The translations under genes and the position numbers were made by a program. The notes below the pieces were generated by a model that saw only the letters and a list, made by a program, of their open reading frames with translations, was not told the origin of the DNA and ran no database searches. 64,000 nt of DNA from DASRQK01 sp964436635. GTDB lineage: Bacteria; Bacteroidota; Bacteroidia; Sphingobacteriales; Sphingobacteriaceae. The stretch is from assembly GCA_964436635.1 (NCBI GenBank), contig CAYTDM010000001.1, positions 1-64,000 on the forward strand, in the 5' to 3' direction. Each line of letters starts with the position of its first letter. The first letter of the stretch is position 1. Shown here one piece after another: positions 35,250 through 42,903 of the stretch.

Positions 35250-35405
35250 TTCACAAAATTTAAATACACTAAAACAATCGTAATAAATCAATCGTCCTGA
35301 TCTGGATTGGTTAGTGCCTAAAATAGAAATATTTTACTAATCCTGCAAAAACAGTATTTGTAATATAATTTATATTATGTTAAATTGTAAATATTGAATA
35401 CCCCC

Positions 35406-35413
35406 TATATTTG
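35406..35413 (+). promoter_or_regulatory. -7 element for the yceH-like gene
   Basis: TATATTTG is an exact TAnnTTTG, 32 bp upstream of the ATG. ATTG lies 18 bp further upstream (35384-35387), a weak -33 candidate. Confidence 0.5.
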
Positions 35414-35445
35414 CAGATTTCCTAATTTTATTGTTGATTTGAAGG

Positions 35446-36123
35446 ATGAATGAATTGATGCTCCCCCTTTTAAATGCTGAGGAAATACGTGTATTGGGTT
35501 CTTTAATGGAAAAATCCAAAGTGACTCCAGAGTATTATCCTATGACAGTCAATGGATTATTGGCTGCATGCAATCAAAAAACTTCAAGAAATCCTGTAGT
35601 CCAATACGATGAATCCACTGTGATCAGCACCTTAGATGCTTTGAAGAAAAAAGGTTTGGTTAGTACCGTAGTTGGTGGCACCAGTCGTGTTACAAAATAT
35701 AGACATAATTTTGCAGTCTTATTCCCATTGGTTCCAGCAGAAATCGCAGTGATTTGTTTGCTGCTTTTAAGAGGTCCTTTGACCCCAGGAGAAATTAATA
35801 ATATGTCAGGTAGATTGTATGAATTTGAATCATTAGAAGAAGTTCAAGGGGTGTTAAAGCACTTAGAACAATTTACTCCTTCCTATTTGAAAACCCTGCC
35901 AAAGCGGCCTGGACAGAAGGAAATACGTTACATGCACCTATTAGCAGGTGATTTGGATGAAACCGAATGGGATGACGCCTTAACTAACCAGCAAACCAGC
36001 CAGCAAACCAGCCAGCAGGCTACTCAACAGGTTTCCATCTTGGAAGAACGGGTGTCGGAATTGGAAGTGCAATTGGCAAAATTAAGAGCAGAATTCGATG
36101 AAATTATGAAGCAACTTTCTTAA
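35446..36123 (+). CDS. YceH family protein (DUF480)
   Basis: A 225-residue protein. LNAEEIRVLGSLMEKSKVTPEYYPMTVN is the DUF480 signature. Two winged-helix units follow (QYDESTVISTLDALKKKGLV; LLLLRGPLTPGEINN). The function of the family is not known; the fold suggests DNA binding. The C-terminus adds a QQTS-repeat linker (about 182-195) and a coiled coil (ILEERVSELEVQLAKLRAEF). It is monocistronic with its own promoter. Confidence 0.85.
   Translation: MNELMLPLLNAEEIRVLGSLMEKSKVTPEYYPMTVNGLLAACNQKTSRNPVVQYDESTVISTLDALKKKGLVSTVVGGTSRVTKYRHNFAVLFPLVPAEIAVICLLLLRGPLTPGEINNMSGRLYEFESLEEVQGVLKHLEQFTPSYLKTLPKRPGQKEIRYMHLLAGDLDETEWDDALTNQQTSQQTSQQATQQVSILEERVSELEVQLAKLRAEFDEIMKQLS
35989..36030 (+). 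repeat. In-frame 12-bp tandem repeat encoding QQTS
   Basis: CAGCAAACCAGC occurs at 35989 and 36001, with a diverged third unit (CAGCAGGCTACT) and a partial fourth (CAACAG). It forms a flexible Gln-rich linker before the coiled coil of the YceH-like protein. Confidence 0.85.
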
Positions 36124-36214
36124 AATCTTGCATTTATCCCAAATTTTTCTTAGTTTTATTCTTTGTATTCCTTGAAAAGTCGGATACAAATAATCCCGGA
36201 ACGAATAAATTTTG

Positions 36215-36694
36215 ATGATTATGGACCAAATAGAATCAAAATATAAACGGATTTTAATAGCAGTGGATGATTCAGAATGTTCTAAGAAAGCGTTGGATCA
36301 TTCCAGATACATAGTAGCAAAAGAACATGCGTCTATTGCCTTGGTGCATGTCACTGAATCTCCCTCTCCAAGCAATTATGGCGTTGACCCTCTGATGGCC
36401 CAGCAAGCTGTGATCGTGCCTCAAACCATGCAAATTCAAGAAGAAAATGCAAAGAAATTACTTGAAGAAATTAGTGAAAGCCTTCAAGATATCGCCTCAG
36501 ATATCACTTGTTTTCACCGAATTGGAGTGCCAAGAAACGAAATCTTAACAGTTTCCATTGAATGGAATGCAGATCTCATCGTGATGGGAACACACGGAAG
36601 AAAAGGATTCGATCACTTTATTTCAGGAAGTGTGTCAGAAAGTGTATTAAGAAGAGCAAATTGCCCGGTCTTGATTATCCCGGGCAAATGTTAA
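36215..36694 (+). CDS. Universal stress protein (UspA family)
   Basis: A 159-residue single-domain Usp. RILIAVDDSECSKKALDHS at the N-terminus and GTHGRKGFDHFISGSVSE near the C-terminus give the ATP-binding G-2x-G-9x-G-S pattern, so this is probably an ATP-binding type. The start could be ATG 36215 or 36221. The stop is followed only 6 bp later by the end of the convergent ferredoxin gene. Confidence 0.88.
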   Translation: MIMDQIESKYKRILIAVDDSECSKKALDHSRYIVAKEHASIALVHVTESPSPSNYGVDPLMAQQAVIVPQTMQIQEENAKKLLEEISESLQDIASDITCFHRIGVPRNEILTVSIEWNADLIVMGTHGRKGFDHFISGSVSESVLRRANCPVLIIPGKC

Positions 36695-36700
36695 TATTGT

Positions 36701-37051
36701 TTATTCGCCGTGTAACCACGCCTTTTTAGCCAATAATTCTTCTTCGGTTTCTCGAATATCTTCATCATCTACACAACAATCTACCGGACAAACGGCAGCG
36801 CACTGTGGTTCGTCATGAAATCCTACGCATTCCGTACATTTATCCGATACGATGAAATACACCTCATCCGAAATTGGTTTTTGGGCTTCCGTAGCATCGA
36901 CCCTTTTACCATTCCCAAAATCAATTAGGCCATTTAAAGCAGTGCCATCTGCATATCGCCAGTTCATGCCTGCATCGTAAATAGCATTATTTGGACATTC
37001 CGGTTCGCAGGCACCGCAATTTATACACTCATCTGTTATTTTGATTGCCAT
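36701..37051 (-). CDS. 2[4Fe-4S] dicluster ferredoxin
   Basis: A 116-residue ferredoxin. Cluster motifs are CINCGACEPECP (near residues 9-20) and CTECVGFHDEPQCAAVCPVDCC, the second with the widened spacing of Allochromatium-type ferredoxins. A roughly 45-residue insertion separates them. It is an electron carrier in the cytoplasm. The frame extends 9 codons upstream, but ATG 37051 (MAIKITDEC) is the family start. It diverges from an acyl-CoA reductase gene across 71 bp, a pairing I associate with Bacteroidota genomes, so it may donate electrons there. Confidence 0.9.
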   Translation of the reverse strand: MAIKITDECINCGACEPECPNNAIYDAGMNWRYADGTALNGLIDFGNGKRVDATEAQKPISDEVYFIVSDKCTECVGFHDEPQCAAVCPVDCCVDDEDIRETEEELLAKKAWLHGE

Positions 37052-37067
37052 AAAAAAGCTATTTTTG

Positions 37068-37075
37068 CAAAGATA
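37068..37075 (-). promoter_or_regulatory. -7 element for the ferredoxin gene
   Basis: Minus-strand TATCTTTG is an exact TAnnTTTG, 17 bp from the ATG. No clear -33 element. Confidence 0.5.
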
Positions 37076-37122
37076 CAAAATATTGTATAACCCGTAAATT
37101 CATTTTAAAAACACCTTATATT

Positions 37123-38157
37123 TTGAACATAGAACAGCGAATTCAAGGCCTTGCTAAACTTGGAACGATATTGAATCAATCAAAGGATGAATTTGTCCAA
37201 TCCTTAATTTTGGATGCAGAACGACATAATCCTTGGTTTACACAAGATAATGTACGACGAGCTATTCAAGCACTGGCTGCTCAATTGTCCGAAGAACAGT
37301 TGAAAAATTGGGCTGCCCCCTACCCCTTTCAAGAAGCAACTTCCAAACAGGTCGGGTTAATTTGTGCTGGAAATATTCCATTAGTCGGATTTCATGATCT
37401 ACTCGCCATTCTGGTCGCGGGCTTTCGTGTCCAACTCAAATTATCTTCCAATGATCAAGTCTTATATAGACGCATTTTGCAAAAATTAATAGAAATTGAA
37501 CCAGGCTTTCAGTCTATAATTGCCGAAGTCACTCGTTTGCAAGAATTTGATTTGGTGATTGCGACAGGAAGCGATAATTCTGCGCGCTATTTTGACTATT
37601 ATTTTGGAAAATATCCGCATATTATTCGGAAAAACAGAAACAGTTTAGCCATATTAACTGGAAATGAAACGAGCACTCAATTACATGCATTGGGTGACGA
37701 TATATTTAGCTATTTTGGCTTAGGCTGCCGCAATGTCTCTAAAATTTTGGTGCCCAAAGGCTATGAAATGCGTACATTTTTTGAAGGCATCGCAAAATAT
37801 GAGCGCGTTTTTGACCATTTCAAATACGCAAATAATTATGATTTCAATAAGTCTATTTACCTTATAAATGGGGATTTTCATTACGACAATGGATTTTTGT
37901 TGGTTAAACCTTCCACACAATTAGCTTCGCCCCTTGCGGTCTTATATTTTGAAGAATATGATGCTTTAAGCGAAGTTAAGGAAGTGATTGCTGCGCAAAA
38001 AGATGCCATTCAATGTGTATTGGGTGACGTACAATTAGAAAATGAAATCGGACATGCCATCATTCCTTTCGGCCAAAGCCAATCTCCCACCCTTTGGGAT
38101 TACGCGGATGGGGTAAACACAATGGACTTTTTAGCAGCTCATTTCAGGAAAAATTAA
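37123..38157 (+). CDS. Acyl-CoA reductase (LuxC family)
   Basis: A 344-residue member of the LuxC branch of aldehyde dehydrogenases. GLICAGNIPLVGFHDLLAIL (about 78-97) is the nucleotide-binding start, RKNRNSLAIL follows, and FGLGCRNVSKI gives the nucleophile C202. LuxC enzymes reduce acyl-CoA to aldehyde through a thioester; there are no other lux genes nearby, so the physiological substrate is open. The start is TTG 37123, with no ATG available upstream of the conserved N-terminus. A 15-bp tandem repeat begins at its stop. Confidence 0.82.
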   Translation: MNIEQRIQGLAKLGTILNQSKDEFVQSLILDAERHNPWFTQDNVRRAIQALAAQLSEEQLKNWAAPYPFQEATSKQVGLICAGNIPLVGFHDLLAILVAGFRVQLKLSSNDQVLYRRILQKLIEIEPGFQSIIAEVTRLQEFDLVIATGSDNSARYFDYYFGKYPHIIRKNRNSLAILTGNETSTQLHALGDDIFSYFGLGCRNVSKILVPKGYEMRTFFEGIAKYERVFDHFKYANNYDFNKSIYLINGDFHYDNGFLLVKPSTQLASPLAVLYFEEYDALSEVKEVIAAQKDAIQCVLGDVQLENEIGHAIIPFGQSQSPTLWDYADGVNTMDFLAAHFRKN

Positions 38158-38200
38158 GTAAGTTTGCAAGAAGTAAGTTTGCAATAAGTATGTATGTAAT
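38156..38200 (+). repeat. 15-bp tandem repeat from a stop codon to the next start codon
   Basis: AAGTAAGTTTGCAAG (38156), AAGTAAGTTTGCAAT (38171) and a degenerate AAGTATGTATGTAAT (38186). The first unit includes the last two bases of the acyl-CoA reductase TAA. The third contains the ATG (38190) of the following small gene. Confidence 0.85.
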
Positions 38201-38399
38201 CAAAGTAAAAGGCGTTGCAAAAATTCCGGATTATGTCCAATTAAGGGATGATGAATTTACCTTATTGGCCTACTTTCGAGTGGATCGTCCAGATAAATCC
38301 TTAGAAAAATTAGGGTTGGGGGATCAATTAGATCACATTATGGAAATTGTTCGGGAAATGCCTTTTGGGCAGATTAAAAAAATAGATATTCAGAAATAA
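38190..38399 (+). CDS. Small conserved hypothetical protein upstream of ftsE
   Basis: A 69-residue protein beginning MYVIKVKGVAKIPDYVQ, with a short alpha/beta pattern and no signal or membrane segment. It is not assigned to a characterised family. The frame opens further upstream inside the reductase gene, but ATG 38190 is the sensible start. It overlaps ftsE by one base (TAATG), so the two are probably co-translated. Confidence 0.7.
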   Translation: MYVIKVKGVAKIPDYVQLRDDEFTLLAYFRVDRPDKSLEKLGLGDQLDHIMEIVREMPFGQIKKIDIQK

Positions 38400-39079
38400 T
38401 GAACGGAGACAATGTAATTACCCTGAAAAATGTAGATATTCAACAACCTGGGCATTTAGTGTTATCGAATATAAATTTACAAATTGATAAAGGTGAATTT
38501 GTCTTTTTGATTGGACAAACCGGTAGTGGTAAAAGTAGTTTGCTCAAGGTATTATACGGAGATTTGCAGATTGCAAGTGGAGAAGGAATGGTTTCTGGAT
38601 TTGATGTCAAAAAATTAACAGCGAAAGAAGTCCCATTCTTGCGTAGGAAATTAGGCATCGTTTTTCAGGATTTTCACTTATTGACAGACCGTACGATTGA
38701 GAAAAATCTTGAATTCGCCTTGAAAGCTACTGGCTGGAAAGATAAGAAGTTGATCGAGGCGAGGATGTTGGATGTGTTAGAAAAAGTTGGATTGCGATCG
38801 AAATTTAAGAAAATGCCGCATGAGTTATCGGGTGGTGAGCAACAGAGAATTGTGATTGCGCGAGCCTTATTAAATAACCCTGAACTGATATTAGCCGACG
38901 AACCTACGGGAAATTTAGATCCTGAAACTTCCCAAGAAATCGTATTGTTATTAAAAGAAATTAGTCGTGCAGGAACCGCTGTGTTAATGGCTACGCATGA
39001 CTATCAATTAATTCGAAATTTTCCTTCAAGGATTATCCGAACATTGAATGGAAGCTTGGAAGACCAAGTTGTCATTTAA
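38399..39079 (+). CDS. ftsE: Cell-division ABC ATPase FtsE
   Basis: A 226-residue ABC ATPase: Walker A GQTGSGKSS (about 38-46), Q-loop FQDFHLL, signature LSGGEQQR and Walker B LILADEPTGNLDPETS. The pattern VALLKATG-like middle and short length fit FtsE, which with membrane partner FtsX couples septal peptidoglycan hydrolysis to the Z-ring. ftsX is not in the window. A LolD-type ABC ATPase is a less likely alternative. Confidence 0.85.
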   Translation: MNGDNVITLKNVDIQQPGHLVLSNINLQIDKGEFVFLIGQTGSGKSSLLKVLYGDLQIASGEGMVSGFDVKKLTAKEVPFLRRKLGIVFQDFHLLTDRTIEKNLEFALKATGWKDKKLIEARMLDVLEKVGLRSKFKKMPHELSGGEQQRIVIARALLNNPELILADEPTGNLDPETSQEIVLLLKEISRAGTAVLMATHDYQLIRNFPSRIIRTLNGSLEDQVVI

Positions 39080-39241
39080 TTTGCGGTGTGAGCTGAGCAG
39101 CTAAATGCGACAAAATGTACTCCTTATTATTCTAAAACTGACAGGTTGACCTTTTTTTGCCTATGGCAATGAATTTGTTAACCAATCTGTATATAAGAAG
39201 GACTGTTTTACTTCATTTTGGATTTACTTCATTCTTAATGC

Positions 39242-39838
39242 ATGGAAATGGGAGCAGAAAATAAACAAGAGCAAGAAAATAAAAACGTGAATAACGAAGA
39301 GATGAACAATACAATTGAAGATGCAAATGCGTCTTCTGAAACAGAAATGAAAAACATGGATGCAAATTCAGAAGCGGAAGATCAAGGTCAAACGACTGAA
39401 GTTTTGGCAGCACAACTGGAAGAAGCGAACGATCGATATGTGCGTTTGTATGCTGAATTTGATAACTATAAAAGAAGAACTTCTAAAGAGCGAATTGAAT
39501 TAATTCAGACAGCAGGTAAGGAAGTTATTGGAAATTTATTGACGGTGGTCGATGATTTTGATCGCGCATTAAAAATGATGGAATCTGCTACGGATGTTTC
39601 CGCGGTATCTGAAGGCGTGCAACTCATAAATCAGAAATTCAAAAAGATTCTTCAACAACAAGGGTTGAAGGAAATGAATGCAATGGGTGAAACATTTGAT
39701 GCGGATTATCATGAAGCTATCACCAACATTCCTGCACCATCAGAGGACATGAAAGGCAAAGTGATCGATGAGGTCGAAAAAGGATATTTCCTTCATGACA
39801 AAGTGTTGAGGTATGCCAAAGTGGTGGTAGGAAACTAA
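39242..39838 (+). CDS. grpE: Nucleotide exchange factor GrpE
   Basis: A 198-residue DnaK cofactor. A very acidic, Glu/Asn-rich N-terminus (1-55) is followed by the long dimerising helix (LAAQLEEANDRYVRLYAEFDNYKRRT, about 57-82) and the beta-wing domain (FDADYHEAI..KVIDEVEKGYFLHDKVLRYAKV). ATG 39242 or 39248 are both possible. It sits 15 bp before dnaJ. The 162-bp upstream region has no CIRCE element. Confidence 0.95.
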   Translation: MEMGAENKQEQENKNVNNEEMNNTIEDANASSETEMKNMDANSEAEDQGQTTEVLAAQLEEANDRYVRLYAEFDNYKRRTSKERIELIQTAGKEVIGNLLTVVDDFDRALKMMESATDVSAVSEGVQLINQKFKKILQQQGLKEMNAMGETFDADYHEAITNIPAPSEDMKGKVIDEVEKGYFLHDKVLRYAKVVVGN

Positions 39839-39853
39839 ATAACATATTAAGCG

Positions 39854-41005
39854 ATGTCTAAAAGAGATTATTACGATATATTAGGTGTTTCCAGGCAAGC
39901 AGATCAGGCTGAAATTAAGTCAGCTTATAGAAAACTTGCGATTAAATATCACCCGGATAAAAACCCTGACAATAAGGAAGCGGAAGAAAAATTTAAAGAA
40001 GCCGCTGAAGCATATGAAATCCTGAGCAATCCTGATAAAAGGCAGCGATACGACCAATTTGGTCATGCTGGCAACAGTGCTTCTGGAGGCTATGGCGGTG
40101 GCGGGATGAATATGGAAGATATCTTCAGTCAATTTGGAGATATTTTCGGAAGTGGTGGAAGCCCATTTGACAGTTTTTTTGGAGGCGGCCGAGGTGGCGG
40201 TGGTAGACGCAGAACGAAAGGAACGAATCTAAGAATTAAGGTGAAATTGACTTTATCTGAGATTGCGAGTGGAGTAGAGAAAAAGATAAAGGTGAATAAG
40301 CAGGTGGTTTGTTCTACTTGTGACGGTAGCGGCGCAAAGGACAAATCTTCTTTTCATACTTGTAGAACCTGTGGCGGTTCCGGATCTGTGCGCAGAGTAA
40401 CGAACACCATTTTAGGTCAAATGCAAACGACGAGCACCTGCCCTACTTGTCAAGGTGAAGGGGTGGAAGTGACAGCCAAATGTCAACCATGCCAAGGTTC
40501 AGGATTGATGTATGGAGAAGAAACGATTTCCATTAATATTCCTGCTGGGGTGAGTGAAGGCATGCAATTATCCATGAGTGGAAAAGGAAATGCAGCACCG
40601 CGTGGTGGTGTTCCTGGAGACTTAATTATTCTGATCGAGGAGTTACCTCATGAGCATTTAAAGCGAGAAGGGAATAATGTAATCTTTGATTTGTACGTTA
40701 ATTTTGTGGACGCTGCTTTAGGTACGAGTGTGGAGATCCCTACGATTGATGGCAAAGCAAAAATTAAAATTGAACCCGGCACACAAGGCGGTAAAATTTT
40801 AAGATTGAAAGGTAAAGGTGTGCCTGAAGTCAATTCTTACCATAAAGGCGATCAATTAGTCTACGTGAATGTTTGGACGCCAAAAGCTCTGTCTACTGAA
40901 GAAAAGGATTTGTTAGAAAAATTACGAAGCTCTCCTAACTTCAAGCCACAGCCAGGAAAACATGAAAAATCATTCTTTGAGCGGATCAGAGAATACTTTG
41001 AATAA
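39854..41005 (+). CDS. dnaJ: Molecular chaperone DnaJ (Hsp40)
   Basis: A 383-residue type I J-protein. J domain at 1-70 with the HPD motif (KYHPDKNPDN), Gly/Phe-rich linker (about 73-120), and four zinc motifs CSTCDGSG, CRTCGGSG, CPTCQGEG and CQPCQGSG. Two C-terminal substrate domains follow. It stimulates DnaK ATPase and delivers substrates. It is co-transcribed with grpE and ends at a strong hairpin terminator. Confidence 0.97.
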   Translation: MSKRDYYDILGVSRQADQAEIKSAYRKLAIKYHPDKNPDNKEAEEKFKEAAEAYEILSNPDKRQRYDQFGHAGNSASGGYGGGGMNMEDIFSQFGDIFGSGGSPFDSFFGGGRGGGGRRRTKGTNLRIKVKLTLSEIASGVEKKIKVNKQVVCSTCDGSGAKDKSSFHTCRTCGGSGSVRRVTNTILGQMQTTSTCPTCQGEGVEVTAKCQPCQGSGLMYGEETISINIPAGVSEGMQLSMSGKGNAAPRGGVPGDLIILIEELPHEHLKREGNNVIFDLYVNFVDAALGTSVEIPTIDGKAKIKIEPGTQGGKILRLKGKGVPEVNSYHKGDQLVYVNVWTPKALSTEEKDLLEKLRSSPNFKPQPGKHEKSFFERIREYFE

Positions 41006-41045
41006 GGACCATCATCTATGTTGGTTATGATAATAATAGGTTTAA

Positions 41046-41084
41046 AAAAGAGAAGGCTACACATTGTGTAGCCTTTCTCTTTTA
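41046..41084. terminator. Bidirectional terminator after dnaJ
   Basis: AGAGAAGGCTACAC pairs with GTGTAGCCTTTCTCT over a 3-nt loop (one bulged T), with A- and T-runs on either side. It separates dnaJ from the convergent M14 gene. Confidence 0.85.
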
Positions 41085-41130
41085 TTAATATGATTGTATT
41101 CTTAAAGTTGATAGGTTTTGATGGAGCTCA

Positions 41131-42897
41131 TTATTTAGCTGCAACAGTTTTGGTAGCCAAACCACCTTTTTTACTGTCCACAGTTACTTTATAATTATTT
41201 CCACCTTTTACTAACCATCTTACGGTGACGTAGCTGTTTCCGTTAATGGTTGGAACAAGAATGTTCGCTGGATCATTCTTTTGTTCAGCGGTAAAACCAA
41301 AATCTCTGTTTTGCACGATCATTCCCGAAAGCACTTGTCCACCTTCTAAAGAAACTACATTTGGCACCTCTACTTTATTCATTACGTCAAATGTAGAGTG
41401 TGTAGGGATGATGCGCTCGTTTTTAACGACAGCAGTCACTTCACGAATGCCATTTCCTACTTCTTTCACTTCGATCTCCTCTACGTTTAATTTCGGAGTG
41501 TGGTAGCCATGGAAAATAGTGAATACAGCGTTTCTATGTGCATCCATTTCCAATAAGAATCCTGGGTGGTTACGACCGTACTGTTTTTTGAAACCACCTA
41601 CTTCAATTTCACCGTATTGTGGGTGATTGAATTTTTTCCAAGGCACAAAACCATCTTCCATTAATAAGAAGCGATCTGCACTGTATTGTTCAGCTTGGCG
41701 ATCAACGTTGGTTGCGCTAGCGTTATTATACAACATATTCGCCATCCATAACTCATTACATACAGCGAAAATACCACGGCCAAAGTACAACCAATCTAAT
41801 TCACCACCGTATACAGAGTATAAATCTTTGTAAGTAACGAGGTAACGGTATCCAGGGATTAATTCTTCTCCTTTTTTACCGATAGCATCAAATACAGAGA
41901 TGTCTTGGCGTGAAATCAAATTTTCATCTTCAGCGGCACCTGGACCACGTAAAATCATACCACCGTTATTGTGGAAGTTTTGACCAGCTGCAATGTTTGG
42001 ATGACTTAAAATGAAATCAGCTACTGCACGGTTTTCAGGTAAAGAGAACGGATATTTGTAAGCGCCACGTTGGGTAAAGTTCGGTTGCCAATTCCAACCA
42101 AAATCGCGGTTAGGATCGTATCCACCTACCCCATCTTCGTTCACTAAACCATCGCCGTCGTTATCTAAGCCTTCGTTACCTAATAATTCGTAAACACCTT
42201 TTTGGCCGTCTGGTACACGGATCAAGCGGCGAGGATCATTTGGATCTTCGATGAATTGGCCGTAAGGGCTTTTGCGACGCATCATGGTGATGTGACCATC
42301 GCCGTCGATGTCATCAAAATCATCTTCATCTACTAAACCATCGCGATCATTATCCAAAGGTACACGTCCAGTTCTTGAAGAATGTTGGGTGTTTGCTCCA
42401 TGGAAAAAGAAGTCCCTTGAATCAGGATTGATTGAAGGCGCAACGTAGAAGGTTTTGTCAACTAATAATTGCTTCACAAACTCATTGCCTTGCGCATGCA
42501 TTTCAAGTAAGTACCAGGCAGAGTATAATGCGAATTCAGTCGTTTGAATTTCATTTGCGTGAATACCTGCGTCGATGTACATGGCTGGTTTACGGCTGTG
42601 ATCGCCGCCTTGCGATTTGTCTGTAATGGTTAACAACCAAATATCACGTCCTTCGTAGGATTTGCCAATAGATTGTAAGCTCACCAAATTAGGATGCGCC
42701 TTAACCATCTTGTCATAGATTTCTTTAAGGGCTGTTTCGTCGTGATAACGATTCCAACTAATTGGAACTTTTGGGTTTGCTGGTGTTCCTGCAGCAGCAA
42801 GAACATTATCTGCTTTCTGTGCAAGCGCAGTAAACACTGTGCCGGCAAGAAGCCATACTATTAAAAGAAATTTCTTATTATACATAACGATGTTCAT
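41131..42897 (-). CDS. Secreted M14-family zinc carboxypeptidase (intact active site)
   Basis: A 588-residue protein with a signal peptide (cleavage after FTALAQ). The M14 domain covers about 45-400. Zinc ligands H113 and E116 (DAGIHANEIQ) are present, with a third His in GQNFHNNGG. NRDFGWNW is the substrate Arg region, and a Glu-containing segment (GFLLEMDAHRN) is placed like the catalytic Glu. Insertions include calcium-type Asp repeats (DNDRDGLVDEDD, DNDGDGLVNEDG). It cleaves C-terminal residues of peptides in the periplasm or outside. ATG 42885 is an alternative start. It follows its degenerate paralogue by 6 bp. Confidence 0.88.
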   Translation of the reverse strand: MNIVMYNKKFLLIVWLLAGTVFTALAQKADNVLAAAGTPANPKVPISWNRYHDETALKEIYDKMVKAHPNLVSLQSIGKSYEGRDIWLLTITDKSQGGDHSRKPAMYIDAGIHANEIQTTEFALYSAWYLLEMHAQGNEFVKQLLVDKTFYVAPSINPDSRDFFFHGANTQHSSRTGRVPLDNDRDGLVDEDDFDDIDGDGHITMMRRKSPYGQFIEDPNDPRRLIRVPDGQKGVYELLGNEGLDNDGDGLVNEDGVGGYDPNRDFGWNWQPNFTQRGAYKYPFSLPENRAVADFILSHPNIAAGQNFHNNGGMILRGPGAAEDENLISRQDISVFDAIGKKGEELIPGYRYLVTYKDLYSVYGGELDWLYFGRGIFAVCNELWMANMLYNNASATNVDRQAEQYSADRFLLMEDGFVPWKKFNHPQYGEIEVGGFKKQYGRNHPGFLLEMDAHRNAVFTIFHGYHTPKLNVEEIEVKEVGNGIREVTAVVKNERIIPTHSTFDVMNKVEVPNVVSLEGGQVLSGMIVQNRDFGFTAEQKNDPANILVPTINGNSYVTVRWLVKGGNNYKVTVDSKKGGLATKTVAAK

Positions 42898-42903
42898 TAA
42901 TTA

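Noticed and set aside
37113..37125. -7 element overlapping the TTG start of the acyl-CoA reductase
   Set aside because: TATATTTTG has one base too many between TA and TTTG, and transcription would begin inside the coding region.
39080..39241. CIRCE operator before grpE-dnaJ
   Set aside because: No TTAGCACTC-N9-GAGTGCTAA or close variant is present; only a small TTGCC/GGCAA hairpin (39157-39169) without a T-run.
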